Part shown: positions 6,063-6,194 of the stretch, piece by piece | Layout of the letters: the number at the start of each line of letters is the position of its first letter | How positions within the stretch are numbered: the stretch's first letter is position 1 | Source: Chitinophagaceae bacterium | Lineage (GTDB): Bacteria; Bacteroidota; Bacteroidia; Chitinophagales; Chitinophagaceae | Direction of reading: 5' to 3' | Length of the DNA: 6,194 nucleotides | NCBI GenBank assembly: GCA_003151295.1 | Contig: PLXD01000364.1 | Coordinates: 4,182-10,375, forward strand | Translations under genes and position numbers: made by a program | The notes under the pieces: generated by a model | Told to the model about the DNA's origin: nothing | The model's database searches: none | The model's input: only the letters and a program-made list of their open reading frames with translations

Positions 6063-6140
6063 CGCACCTTTTCTTCTGCGTTAGGGATAGTAGCAAAGTG
6101 CCATGCACTGCGGAAAGCCCGACCCGATAGGGGAATCGGA
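6063..6140 (+). ncRNA. Candidate structured non-coding RNA of Bacteroidota type
   Basis: Two blocks, GCGTTAGGGAT (6078-6088) and GCGGAAAGCCCG (6110-6121), surround a short hairpin, AGTGC (6097-6101)/GCACT (6105-6109) with loop CAT. A second hairpin follows: CCGAT (6124-6128)/ATCGG (6135-6139), loop AGGGGA. From memory, blocks very like GCGTTAGGGAT and GCGGAAAGCCCG, separated by a variable hairpin and preceded by a pyrimidine run like CACCTTTTCTT here, recur between genes in many Bacteroidota genomes. I cannot name a family with certainty. The ends are approximate; the strand is the one on which I remember the blocks. Confidence 0.4.
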
Positions 6141-6160
6141 AACAGCTAATAACTGATTTC

Positions 6161-6194
6161 ATGAAGTATATCTATCAACAATATGAACTCTTAC
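6161..6194 (+). CDS. Possible start of a gene running off the right edge
   Basis: ATG at 6161 opens a frame reading MKYIYQQYELL to the window end with no stop. Only 11 codons are visible, so no family can be assigned and the ATG may be fortuitous. It lies about 20 bases after the candidate RNA. Confidence 0.25.
   Translation, partial: MKYIYQQYELL

Overview
The window looks like a chromosomal piece of a Bacteroidota genome, most likely Chitinophagaceae or a close relative. The evidence is the permease, whose N-terminus (MLKNYFKIAFRNI, then the SSINISGLAIG segment) is typical of the multi-copy FtsX/MacB-like permeases of that group, together with weak ribosome binding sites, one perfect Bacteroidota -7 promoter element (TAnnTTTG), and a right-end RNA-like block resembling a widespread Bacteroidota intergenic sequence. 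I see no tRNA, rRNA, CRISPR array, transposase or integrase.

Left part (1-1825, minus strand): a secreted six-hairpin (alpha/alpha)6-barrel glycosidase-like gene with a clear signal peptide. An in-frame TAG at 673-671 interrupts it after 384 codons. The same frame then stays open for 223 more codons to the window edge and encodes the expected C-terminal part of the barrel plus a beta-sandwich. It is therefore a recent nonsense pseudogene, a read-through gene or a sequencing error. Just 5' of it is an 86-codon ORF of doubtful status.

Middle (1826-2391): a divergent, AT-rich intergenic region. Its permease-proximal half carries a 17-bp sequence repeated in tandem with a 22-bp period, and a weak sigma-54-like TGGCA element downstream. 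Then comes an intact 788-aa FtsX/MacB-type ABC transporter permease (2392-4758) with two periplasmic domains, eight predicted membrane helices and both cytoplasmic coupling motifs. No ATPase gene lies beside it in the window.

Right part (4759-6194): small genes and structured intergenic DNA. There is a GC-rich hairpin after the permease, an 85-aa charged protein (4861-5118), a 162-aa exported alanine-rich coiled-coil protein (5325-5813), and two same-orientation copies of a roughly 85-bp intergenic element on either side of the latter. The copies have conserved ends and unrelated middles. The window ends with a candidate structured non-coding RNA (about 6063-6140) and the first 11 codons of a possible gene.

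The genes do not form one evident pathway. The best candidates for something undescribed are the two-armed intergenic element flanking the coiled-coil gene, the RNA-like block at the right end, and the tandem repeats ahead of the permease. I did not find a convincing new multi-gene system.
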